A stretch of DNA of 64,000 nucleotides from contig JBBMNZ010000035.1 of NCBI GenBank assembly GCA_037954325.1, positions 11,059,737 through 11,123,736 of the forward strand, written 5' to 3'. A program made the position numbers and the translations under genes. The notes under the pieces are model-generated. The model worked only from the letters and a program-made list of their open reading frames with translations, did no database searches and was not told the DNA's origin. Below are positions 40,101 to 50,240 of this stretch, piece after piece. Every line of letters begins with the position of its first letter. The first letter of the stretch is position 1. Source of the DNA: Fistularia commersonii. Its lineage: Eukaryota > Chordata > Actinopteri > Syngnathiformes > Fistulariidae.

Positions 40101-42425
40101 TCAAGCTGGTTTCTGCTGTTGAAATATGTTGTTAAGACATGATTCTGCACAATATAAGTCAAATTCATTGTAATCCAGCTACATTTTTGAAAGATTTAGC
40201 CATAGGGTCAAAATGTGCTTATCACATCGAGTTGGAGCGTTTTTGATTAGGAGTGGCAATAACTTTTGAATTTCATCAAGCTGGTTTCTGCTGTTGAAAT
40301 ATGTTGTTTAGGACATGATTCTGCACAATATATGTCAAATTTAGCGTAATCCCTTCACAGGTTCACAAGATATAGCCATTCGTTCAAAAAGTGCTTATCT
40401 CACTGAGTTGAAGCGTTTTTGATTAGGAGTGGCAATAACTTTTGAATTTCATCAAGCTGGTTTCTGCTGTTGAAATATGTTGTTTAGGACATGATTCTGC
40501 ACAATATAAGTCAAATTCAGTGTAATCCAGCAACAAGTTTGAAAGATATAGCCATAGGGTCAAAAAGCGCTTATCTCACCGAGTTGAAGCGTTTTTGATT
40601 AGGAGTGGCAATAACTTTTGAATTATATCAAGCTGGTTTCTGCTGTTGAAATATGTTGTTTAGGACGGGATTCTGCACAATATATGTCAAATTTAGTGTA
40701 ATCCCTTCACAGGTTCACAAGATATAGCCATTCGTTCAAAAAGTTCTTATCTCACCGAGTTGAAGCGTTTTTGATTAGGAGTGGCAATAACTTTTGAATT
40801 TCATCAAGCTGGTTTCTGCTGTTGAAATATGTTGTTTAGGACATGATTCTGCACAATATAAGTCAAATTCAGTGTAATCCAGCAACAAGTTTGAAAGATA
40901 TAGCCATAGGGTCAAAAAGCGCTTATCTCACCGAATTGAAGCGTTTTTGATTAGGAGTGGCAATAACTTTTGAATTATATCAAGCTGGTTTCTGCTGTTG
41001 AAATATGTTGTTTAGGACGTGATTCTGCACAATATATGTCAAATTTAGTATAATCCCTTCACAGGTTCACAAGATATAGCCATTCGTTCAAAAAGTGCTT
41101 ATATCACCGAGTTGAAGCGTTTTTGATTAGGAGTGGCAATAACTTTTGAATTTCATCAAGCTGGTGTCTGCCGTTGAAATATGTTGTTTAGGACATGATT
41201 TTGCACAATATATGTCAAATTTAGTGTAATCCCTTCACAGGTTCACAAGATATAGCCATTCGTTCAAAAAGTGCTTATCTCACCGAGTTGAAGCGTTTTT
41301 GATTAGGAGTGATAATAACTTTTGAATTTCATCAAGCTGGTTTCTGCTGTTGAAATATTTTGTTTAGGACATGATTCTGCACAATATAAGTCAAATTTAG
41401 TGTAATCCAGCGACAAGTTTGAAAGATATAGCCATAGGGTCAAAAAGCGCTTATCTCATCGAGTTGGAGCGTTTTTGATTAGGAGTGGCAATAACTTTTT
41501 AATTTTATCAAGCTGTTTTTTTCTGTTGAAATATGTTGTTTAGGACATGATTCTGCACAATATATGTCAAATTTACTGTAATCCCTTCACAGGTTCACAA
41601 GATATAGCCATAGGGTCAAAAAGTGCTTATCTCACCGAGTCGAAGCGTTTTTGATAAGGAGTGGCAATACCTTTTGAATTTCATCAAGCTGGTTTCTGCT
41701 GTTCAAATATGTTGTTTAGGACATGATTCTGCACAATGTAAGTCAAATTCAGTGTAATCCAGCTACATTTTTGAAAGATATAGCCATAGGGTCAAAAAGC
41801 GCTTATCTCATAGAGTTGGAGCGTTTTTGATTAGGAGTGGCAATAACTTTGGAATTTCATCAAGCTGGTGTCTGCCGTTGAAATAGTTGTTTAGGTCATG
41901 ATTTTGCACAATAATTTCAAATGTTGTGTAATCCCTTCACAGGTTCACAAGATATAGCCATTTGTTCAAAAAGTGCTTATCTCACCGAGTTGAAGCGTCT
42001 TTGATTAGGAGTGGCAATAACTTTTGAATTTCATCAAGCTGGTTTCTGCTGTTGAAATATGTTGTTTAGGACATGATTCTGCACAATATAAGTCAAATTC
42101 ATTGTAATCCAGCAACATTTTTGAAAGATATAGCCATAGGGTCAAAATGTGCTTATCTCATCGAGTTGGAGCGTTTTTGATTAGGAGTGGCAATAACTTT
42201 TGAATTTCATCAAGCTGGTTTCTGCTGTTGAAATATGTTGTTTAGGACATGATTCTGCACAATATATGTCAAATTTAGTGTAATCCCTTCACAGGTTCAC
42301 AAGATATAGCCATTCGTTCAAAAAGTGCTTATCTCAACGAGTTGAAGCGTTTTTGATGAGGAGTGCACTAACTTTTGAATTTCATCAAGCTGGTTTCTGC
42401 TGTTGAAATATGTTGTTTAGGACAT
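36405..42425 (+). repeat. Segmental duplicate of 17.6-23.6 kb, shift 18,813 bp
   Basis: A roughly 6 kb stretch matches about 17,595-23,615 at a nearly constant shift: 'ggtgtctgccg' at 36,420 with 17,607; 'attcagcaaaaacaag' at 37,511 with 18,698; 'ggatcacaagatacc' at 38,780 with 19,967; 'gggcttatctc' at 39,864 with 21,051; 'tacttatctaacc' at 40,042 with 21,229. The shift becomes 18,812 after the one-base difference near 21,480/40,292. Differences include 'catggagttgg' near 38,471, 'cagagtaatcc' near 39,815, 'ggacgggattc' near 40,665, 'gaaagatatag' for 'gaaagacatag', and 'cttatctcaacg' for 'cttaaatcaacg'. It overlaps the right end of the 10-mer copy 2 because that unit shares the same monomers. 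Confidence 0.87.
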
Positions 42426-43410
42426 GATTCTGCACATATAAGTCAAATTCATTGTAATCCAGCTACATTTTTGAAAGATTTAGCCATAGGGTCAAAATGT
42501 GCTTATCTCATCGAGTTGGAGCGTTTTTGATTAGGAGTGGCAATAACTTTTGAATTTCATCAAGCTGGTTTCTGCTGTTGAAATATGTTGTTTAGGACAT
42601 GATTCTGCACAATATATGTCAAATTTAGTGTAATCCCTTCACAGGTTCACAAGATATAGCCATTCGTTCAAAAAAGTGCTTATCTCACCGAGTTGAAGCG
42701 TTTTTGATTAGGAGAGGCAATAACTTTTGAATTTCATCAAGCTGGTTTCTGCTGTTGAAATATGTTGTTTAGGACATGATTCAGCACAATATAAGTCAAA
42801 TTCAGTGTAATCCAGCAACAAGTTTGAAAGATATAGCCATAGGGTCAAAAAGTGCTTATCTCACCGAGTTGAAGCGTTTTTGATTAGGAGTGGCAATAAC
42901 TTTTGAATTATATCAAGCTGGTTTCTGCTGTTGAAATATGTTGTTTTAGGACGTGATTCTGCACAATATATGTCAAATTTAGTGTAATCCCTTCACAGGT
43001 TCACAAGATATAGTCATTCGTTCAAAAAGTGCTTATCTCACCGAGTTGAAGCGTTTTTGATTAGGAGTGGCAATAACTTTTGAATTTCATCAAGCTGGTT
43101 TCTGCTGTTGAAATATGTTGTTTAGGACATGATTCTGCACAATATAAGTCAAATTCAGTGTAATCCAGCAACAAGTTTGAAAGATATAGCCATAGGGTCA
43201 AAAAGCGCTTATCTCACCGAGTTGAAGCGTTTTTGATTAGGAGTGGCAATAACTTTTGAATTATATCAAGCTGGTTTCTGCTGTTGAAATATGTTGTTTA
43301 GGGACGTGATTCTGCACAATATATGTCAAATTTAGTGTAATCCCTTCACAGGTTCACAAGATATAGCCATTCGTTCAAAAAGTGCTTATATCACCGAGTT
43401 GAAGCGTTTT
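42425..43410 (+). repeat. Family A block resembling 23.97-25.3 kb
   Basis: About five to six monomers alternating type 2 and type 1, resembling the 29-mer interior: 'gatttagccatag' near 42,478, 'tagtcattcg' near 43,012, and 'cttatatcaccgag' near 43,386. The entry point at about 42,425 is a deletion junction relative to 23.6-23.98 kb: 'ctgcacatataagtc' replaces 'ctgcacaatataagtc' and the sequence jumps to the 'ccagctacatttttg' monomer. One-base insertions in homopolymers or short runs are frequent here: six A's in 'ttcaaaaaagtgc' near 42,670, 'ttgttttaggacg' near 42,942, and 'tttagggacgtg' near 43,298. Confidence 0.78.
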
Positions 43411-45080
43411 TGATTAGGAGTGGCAATAACTTTTGAATTTCATCAAGCTGGTTTCTGCTGTTGAAATATGTTGTTTAGGACATGATTCTGCACAATATAA
43501 GTCAAATTCAGTGTAATCGAGCAACAAGTTTGAAAGATATAGCCATAGGGTCAAAAAGCGCTTATCTCACCGAGTTGAAGCGTTTTTGATTAGGAGTGGC
43601 AATAACTTTTGAATTTCATCAAGCTGGTTTCTGCTGTTGAAATATGTTGTTTAGGACGTGATTCTGCACAATATATGTCAAATTTAGTGTAATCCCTTCA
43701 CAGGTTCACAAGATATAGCCATTCGTTCAAATAGTACTTATCTAACCGAGTTGAAGCGTTTTTGATTAGGAGTGGAAATAACTTTTGAACTTCATCAAGC
43801 TGGTTTCTGCTGTTAAAATATGTTGTTTAGGACATGATTCTGAACAATATATGTCAAATTTAGTGTAATCCCTTCACAGGTTCACAAGATATAGCCATTC
43901 GTTCAATAAGTGCTTATCTCATCGAGTTGAAGCATTTTTGATTAGGAGTGATAATAACTTTTGAATATCATTCAGCTGGTTTCTGCTGTTTAAATATGTT
44001 GTTTAGGACATGATTTTGCACAATATATGTCAAATTTAGTGTAAACCAGCAACAATTTTGAAAGATATAGCCATAGGGTCAAAAAGTGCTTATCTCATCG
44101 AAGTGGAGCGTCTTCGAGTAGGAGTGGCAATAACTTTTGAATTTCATCAAGCTGGTGTCTGCTGTTGAAATATGTTGTTTAGGACATGATTCTGCACAAT
44201 ATATCAAATTTAGTGTAATCCCTTCACAGGTTCACAAGATATAGCCTTTTGTTCAAAAAGTGCTTATCTCACCGAGGTGAAGCGTTTTTGATTAGGAGTG
44301 ATAATAACTTTTGAATTTCATTCAGCTGGTTTCTGCTGTTGAAATATGTTGTTAAGGACATGATTCTGCACAATATATGTCAAATTCAGTGTAATCCAGC
44401 TACAAGTTTGAAAGATGTAGCCATAGGGTCAAAAAGTGCTTATCTCACCGAGTTGAAGCGTTTTTGATTAGGAGTGGCAATAACTTTTGAATTTCATCAA
44501 GCTTGTTTCTGCTGTTGAAATATGTTGTTTAGGACATGATTTTGTACAATATATGTCATATTTAGTGTAATCCCTTCACAGGGTCACAAGATATAGCCAT
44601 TCGTTCAAAAAGTGCTTATCTCACCGAGTTTAAGCGTTTTTGATTAGGAGAGGCAATAACTTTTGAATTACATCAAGCTGGTTTCTGCTGTTGAAATATG
44701 TTGTTCAGGACATGATTCTGCACAATATATGTCATATTTAGTGTAATCCCTTCACAGGTTCACAAGATATAGCCATTCGTTCAAAAAGTGCTTATCTCAC
44801 CGAGTTGAAGCGTTTTTTGATTAGGAGAGGCAATAACTTTTGAATTTCATCAAGCTGGTTCCTGCTGTTTAAATATGTTGTTTAGGACATGATTCTGCCA
44901 CAATATATGTCAAATTTAGTGTAATCCAGCTAGAATTTTGAAAGATATAGCCATAGGGTCAAAAAGTGCTTATCTCATCGAGTTGGAGCGTTTTTTTATT
45001 AGGAGTGGCAATAACTTTTGAATTTCATCAAGCTGGTTTCTGCTGTTGAAATATGTTGTTTAGGACATGATTCTGCACAA
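43410..45080 (+). repeat. Segmental duplicate of 31.5-33.1 kb, next to the A/B junction
   Basis: Matches about 31,455-33,120 with a shift of 11,955 bp; for example 'gtcttcgagtagg' is at 44,110 here and 32,155 there. The right part has T-run length changes, 'gcgttttttgatt' near 44,813 and 'gcgtttttttatt' near 44,992, absent from the partner. The final full A monomer after this block (to 45,150) is more diverged, with 'cacaatatttgtc' and 'gatataaccatag', as expected for a copy at an array edge that rarely takes part in exchange. Confidence 0.84.
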
Positions 45081-45144
45081 TATTTGTCAAATTTAGTGTA
45101 ATCCAGCTACAAGTTTAAAAGATATAACCATAGGGTCAAAAAGC

Positions 45145-45155
45145 GCTTATCAAGA
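45145..45155. other. Abrupt A/B satellite junction inside a chimeric monomer
   Basis: The last A monomer reads '...gtcaaaaagcgcttat' up to 45,150 and continues directly into 'caagattcctttctagcag', the B monomer starting at about 45,152. Relative to either family about 42 bp are missing: the stretch that normally runs from 'ctcac.gagttgaagc' through 'gagtg.caataact'. The 'gattctgc' landmarks at 45,069 and 45,202 are 133 bp apart instead of 176; one of the 43 missing bases is a separate deletion in the following B monomer ('aaaaggctt' for 'aaaagggctt'). No filler or transposon sequence is present. The simplest reading is a breakage-and-join or illegitimate recombination event that brought two arrays together in the same orientation. 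Confidence 0.93.
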
Positions 45156-46879
45156 TTCCTTTCTAGCAGCTTGCTGGTGCTGAAATATGTTGAAAAGGCT
45201 TGATTCTGCATAATATAAGTCAAAATCATTGTGATCCTGCAACATTTTAAAAAGATATAGCCATATGGTCAAAAAGTGTTTATCTCACTGAGTTGAAGCT
45301 TTTTTGCAACAGAGTGTCAATAACTAAAGATTCCTTTCTAGCAGCCTGCTGGTGCTGAAATATGTTGAAAAGGGCTTGATTCTGCATAATATAGGTCAAA
45401 ATCATTGTGATCCTGCAACATTTTAAAAAGATATAGCCATATGGTCAAAAAGTGTTTATCTCACTGAGTTGAAGCTTTTTATCAACAGAGTGTCTATAAC
45501 TAAAGATTCCTTTCTAGCAGCTTGCTGGTGCTGAAATATGTTGAAAAGGGCTTGATTCTGCATAATATAAGTCAAAATCATTGAGATCCTGCAACATTTT
45601 GAAAAGATATAGCCATACGGTCAAAAAGTGTTTATCTCACTGAGTTGAAGCGTTTTTGATAAAGAGTGTCAATAACTAAAGATTTCTTTCTAGCAGCTTG
45701 CTGGTGCTGAAATATGTTGAAAAGGGCTTGATTCTACATAATATGAGTCAATATCATTGTGGTCCTGCAACATTTTGAAAAGATATAGCCATATGGTCAA
45801 AAAGTGTTTATCTCACTGAGTTGAAGCTTTTTTGCAACAGAGTATCAATAACTAAAGATTCCTTTCTAGCAGCTTGCTGGTGCTGAAATATGTTGAAAAG
45901 GGCTTGATTCTGCATAATATAAGTCAAAACCATTGTGATCCTACACCATTTTGAAAAGATATAGCCATACGGTCAAAAAGTGTTTATCTCACTGAGTTGA
46001 AGCTTTTTTGCAACAGAGTGTCAATAACTAAAGATTCCTTTCTAGCAGCTTGCTGGTGCTGAAATATGTTGAAAAGGGCTTGATTCTGCATAATATAAGT
46101 CAAAATCATTGTGATCCTACACCATTTTGAAAAGATATAGCCATGTGGTCAAAAAGTGTTTATCTCACTGAGTTGAAGCGTTTTTGATAAAGAGTGTCAA
46201 TAACTAAAGATTCCTTTCTAGCAGCTTGCTGGTGCTGAAATATGTTGAAAAGGGCTTGATTCTGCATATTATAAGTCAAAAACCATTGTGATCCTGCACC
46301 ATTTTGAAAAGATATAGCCATACGGTCAAAAAGTGTTTATCTCACTGAGTTGAAGCTTTTTTGCAACAGAGTGTCAATAACTAAAGATTCCTTTCTAGCA
46401 GCTCTCTGGTGCTGAAATATGTTGAAAAGGGCTTGATTCTGCATAATATAAGTCAAATTCATTGTGATCCTGCAACATTTTGAAAAGATATAGCCATACG
46501 GTCAAAAAGTGTTTATCTCACTGAGTTGAAGCGTTTTTGATAAAGAGTGTCAATAACTAAAGATTCCTTTCTAGCAGCTTGCTGGTGCTGAAATATGTTG
46601 AAAAAGGGCTTGATTCTGCATAATATAAGTCAAAACCATTGTGATCCTGCAACATTTTGAAAAGATATAGCCATACGGTCAAAAAGTGTTTATCTCAATG
46701 AGTTGTGGCGTTTTTGATAAAGAGTGTCAATAACTAAAGATTCCTTTCTAGCAGCTTGCTGGTGCTGAAATATATTGAAAAGGGCTTGATTCTGCATAAT
46801 ATAAGTCAAAATCATTGTGATCTTGCAACATTTTGAAAAGATATAGCCATATGGTCAAAAAGTGTTTATCTCACTGAGT

Positions 46880-49800
46880 TGAACCTTTTCTGCAACAGAG
46901 GTTCAATAACTAAAGATTCCTTTCTAGCAGCTCCCTGGTGCTGAAATATTTTGAAAAGGGCTTGATTCTGCATAATATAAGTCAAATTCATTGTGATCCT
47001 GCAACATTTTGAAAAGATATAGCCATACGGTCAAAAAGTGTTTTATCTCACTGATTTGAAGCGTTTTTGATAAAGAGTGTCAATAACTAAAGATTCCTTT
47101 CTAGCAGCTTGCTGGTGCTGAAATATGTTGAAAAGGGCTTGATTCTGCATAATATAAGTCAAATTCATTGTGATCCTGCAACATTTTGAAAAGATATAGC
47201 CATACGGTCAAAAAATGTTTATCTCACTGAGTTGAAGCTTTTTTGCAACAGAGTGTCAATAACTAAAGATTCCTTTCTAGCAGCTTGCTGCTGCTGAAAT
47301 ATGTTGAAAAGGGCTTGATTCTGCATAATATAAGTCAAAATCATTGTGATCCTGCAACATTTTGAAAAGATATAGCCATACGGTCAAAAAGTGTTTATCT
47401 CACTGAGTTGAAGCGTTTTTGATAAAGAGTGTAAATAACTAAAGATTCCTTTCTAGCAGCTCTCTGGTGCTGAAATATGTTGAAAAGGGCTTGATTCTGC
47501 ATAATATAAGTCAAATTCATTGTGATCCTGCAACATTTTGAAAAGATATAGCCATACGGTCAAAAAGTGTTTATCTCACTGAGTTGAAGCTTTTTTGCAA
47601 CAGAGTTTCAATAACTAAAGATTCCTTTCTAGCAGCTCTCTGGTGCTGAAATATGTTGAAAAGGGCTTGATTCTGCATAATATAAGTCAAATTCATTGTG
47701 ATCCTGCAACATTTTGAAAAGATATAGCCATACGGTCAAAAAGTGTTTATCTCACTGAGTTGAAGCGTTTTTGATAAAGAGTGTCAATAACTAAAGATTC
47801 CTTTCTAGCAGCTTGCTGGTGCTGAAATATGTTGAAAAGGGCTTGATTCTGCATAATATAAGTCAAAATCATTGTGATCTTGCAACATTTTGAAAAGATA
47901 TAGCCATATGGTCAAAAAGTGTTTATCTCACTGAGTTGAAGCTTTTTTGCAACAGAGGTTCAATAACTAAAGATTCCTTTCTAGCAGCTCCCTGGTGCTG
48001 AAATATGTTGAAAAGGGCTTGATTCTGCATAATATAAGTCAAATTCATTGTGATCCTGCAACATTTTGAAAAGATATAGTCATACGGTCAAAAAGTGTTT
48101 ATCTCACTGAGTTGAAGCGTTTTTGATAAAGAGTGTAAATAACTAAAGATTCCTTTCTAGCAGCTTGCTGGTGCTGAAATATGTTGAAAAGGGCTTGATT
48201 CTGCATAATATAAGTCAAAATCATTGTGATCCTGCAACATTTTGAAAAGATATAGCCATATGGTCAAAAAGTGTTTATCTCACTGAATTGTAGCTTTTTT
48301 GCAACAGAGTGTCAATAACTAAAGATTCCTTTCTAGCAGCTCTCAGGTGCTGAAATATGTTGAAAAGGGCTTGATTCTGCATAATATAAGTCAAAATCAT
48401 TGTGATCCTGCAACATTTTGAAAAGATATAGCCATACGGTCAAAAAGTGTTTATCTCACTGAGTTGAAGCTTTTTTGATAAAGAGTGTCAATAACTAAAG
48501 ATTCCTTTCTAGCAGCTTGCTGGTGCTGAAATATGTTGAAAAGGGCTTGATTCTGCATAATATAAGTCAAAATCATTGTGATCCTGCAACATTTTGAAAA
48601 GATATAGCCATACGGTCAAAAAGTGTTTATCTCACTGAGTTGAACCTTTTCTGCAACAGAGGTTCAATAACTAAAGATTCCTTTCTAGCAGCTCCCTGGT
48701 GCTGAAATATTTTGAAAAGGGCTTGATTCTGCATAATATAAGTCAAATTCATTGTGATCCTGCAACATTTTGAAAAGATATAGCCATACGGTCAAAAAGT
48801 GTTTTATCTCACTGATTTGAAGCGTTTTTGATAAAGAGTGTCAATAACTAAAGATTCCTTTCTAGCAGCTTGCTGGTGCTGAAATATGTTGAAAAGGGCT
48901 TGATTCTGCATAATATAAGTCAAATTCATTGTGATCCTGCAACATTTTGAAAAGATATAGCCATACGGTCAAAAAATGTTTATCTCACTGAGTTGAAGCT
49001 TTTTTGCAACAGAGTGTCAATAACTAAAGATTCCTTTCTAGCAGCTTGCTGCTGCTGAAATATGTTGAAAAAGGGCTTGATTCTGCATAATATAAGTCAA
49101 AATCATTGTGATCCTGCAACATTTTGAAAAGATATAGCCATACGGTCAAAAAGTGTTTATCTCACTGAGTTGAAGCGTTTTTGATAAAGAGTGTAAATAA
49201 CTAAAGATTCCTTTCTAGCAGCTCTCTGGTGCTGAAATATGTTGAAAAGGGCTTGATTCTGCATAATATAAGTCAAATTCATTGTGATCCCTGCAACATT
49301 TTGAAAAGATATAGCCATACGGTCAAAAAGTGTTTATCTCACTGAGTTGAAGCTTTTTTGCAACAGAGTTTCAATAACTAAAGATTCCTTTCTAGCAGCT
49401 CTCTGGTGCTGAAATATGTTGAAAAGGGCTTGATTCTGCATAATATAAGTCAAATTCATTGTGATCCTGCAACATTTTGAAAAGATATAGCCATACGGTC
49501 AAAAAGTGTTTATCTCACTGAGTTGAAGCGTTTTTGATAAAGAGTGTCAATAACTAAAGATTCCTTTCTAGCAGCTTGCTGGTGCTGAAATATGTTGAAA
49601 AGGGCTTGATTCTGCATAATATAAGTCAAAACCATTGTGATCCTGCAACATTTTGAAAAGATATAGCCATACGGTCAAAAAGTGTTTATCTCAATGAGTT
49701 GTGGCGTTTTTGATAAAGAGTGTCAATAACTAAAGATTCCTTTCTAGCAGCTTGCTGGTGCTGAAATATGTTGAAAAGGGCTTGATTCTGCATAATATAA

Positions 49801-50240
49801 GTCAAAATCATTGTGATCTTGCAACATTTTGAAAAGATATAGCCATATGGTCAAAAAGTGTTTATCTCACTGAGTTGAAGCTTTTTTGCAACAGAGGTTC
49901 AATAACTAAAGATTCCTTTCTAGCAGCTCCCTGGTGCTGAAATATGTTGAAAAGGGCTTGATTCTGCATAATATAAGTCAAATTCATTGTGATCCTGCAA
50001 CATTTTGAAAAGATATAGTCATACGGTCAAAAAGTGTTTATCTCACTGAGTTGAAGCGTTTTTGATAAAGAGTGTAAATAACTAAAGATTCCTTTCTAGC
50101 AGCTTGCTGGTGCTGAAATATGTTGAAAAGGGCTTGATTCTGCATAATATAAGTCAAAATCATTGTGATCCTGCAACATTTTGAAAAGATATAGCCATAT
50201 GGTCAAAAAGTGTTTATCTCACTGAATTGTAGCTTTTTTG
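46880..50240 (+). repeat. Family B 10/11-mer duplication, 1,761 then 1,939 bp shift
   Basis: The run of variants 'gaaccttttctgcaacag', 'gttttatctcactgatttg', 'ggtcaaaaaatgtttatc' and 'cttgctgctgctgaaat' appears from 46,881 and again from 48,642, a shift of 1,761 bp (10 monomers). After about 47,866/49,628 the second copy contains one extra monomer carrying 'aatgagttgtggcg' (49,698). The shift then becomes 1,939 bp (11 monomers): 'gatcttgcaac' at 47,876 and 49,815, and 'cactgaattgtagc' at 48,281 and 50,220. An extra monomer was therefore inserted, or one was lost, after the main duplication. Confidence 0.84.

Larger units (their letters stand above)
1..45150 (+). repeat. Satellite family A: 176 bp tandem monomer array
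   Basis: About 256 head-to-tail monomers fill this region without a break. The period is read from successive 'gattaggagtgg'-type starts at 181, 357, 533 and 709, each 176 bp apart. A typical monomer runs from 'gattaggagtggcaataac' through 'gaaatatgttgtttaggac', 'gattctgcacaatata', 'aagatatagcc' and 'tcaaaaagtgcttatctc' to 'gagttgaagcgttttt'. A hand count of a type 1 monomer gives about 36% GC. All copies lie in the same orientation. Stops occur in every frame of nearly every monomer, so there is no coding potential. Monomer length is close to one nucleosome plus linker, which is common for centromeric satellites; a centromeric role is inferred, not shown. The family was not recognised by name. 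No transposon, gene or unique spacer interrupts it. Confidence 0.97.
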
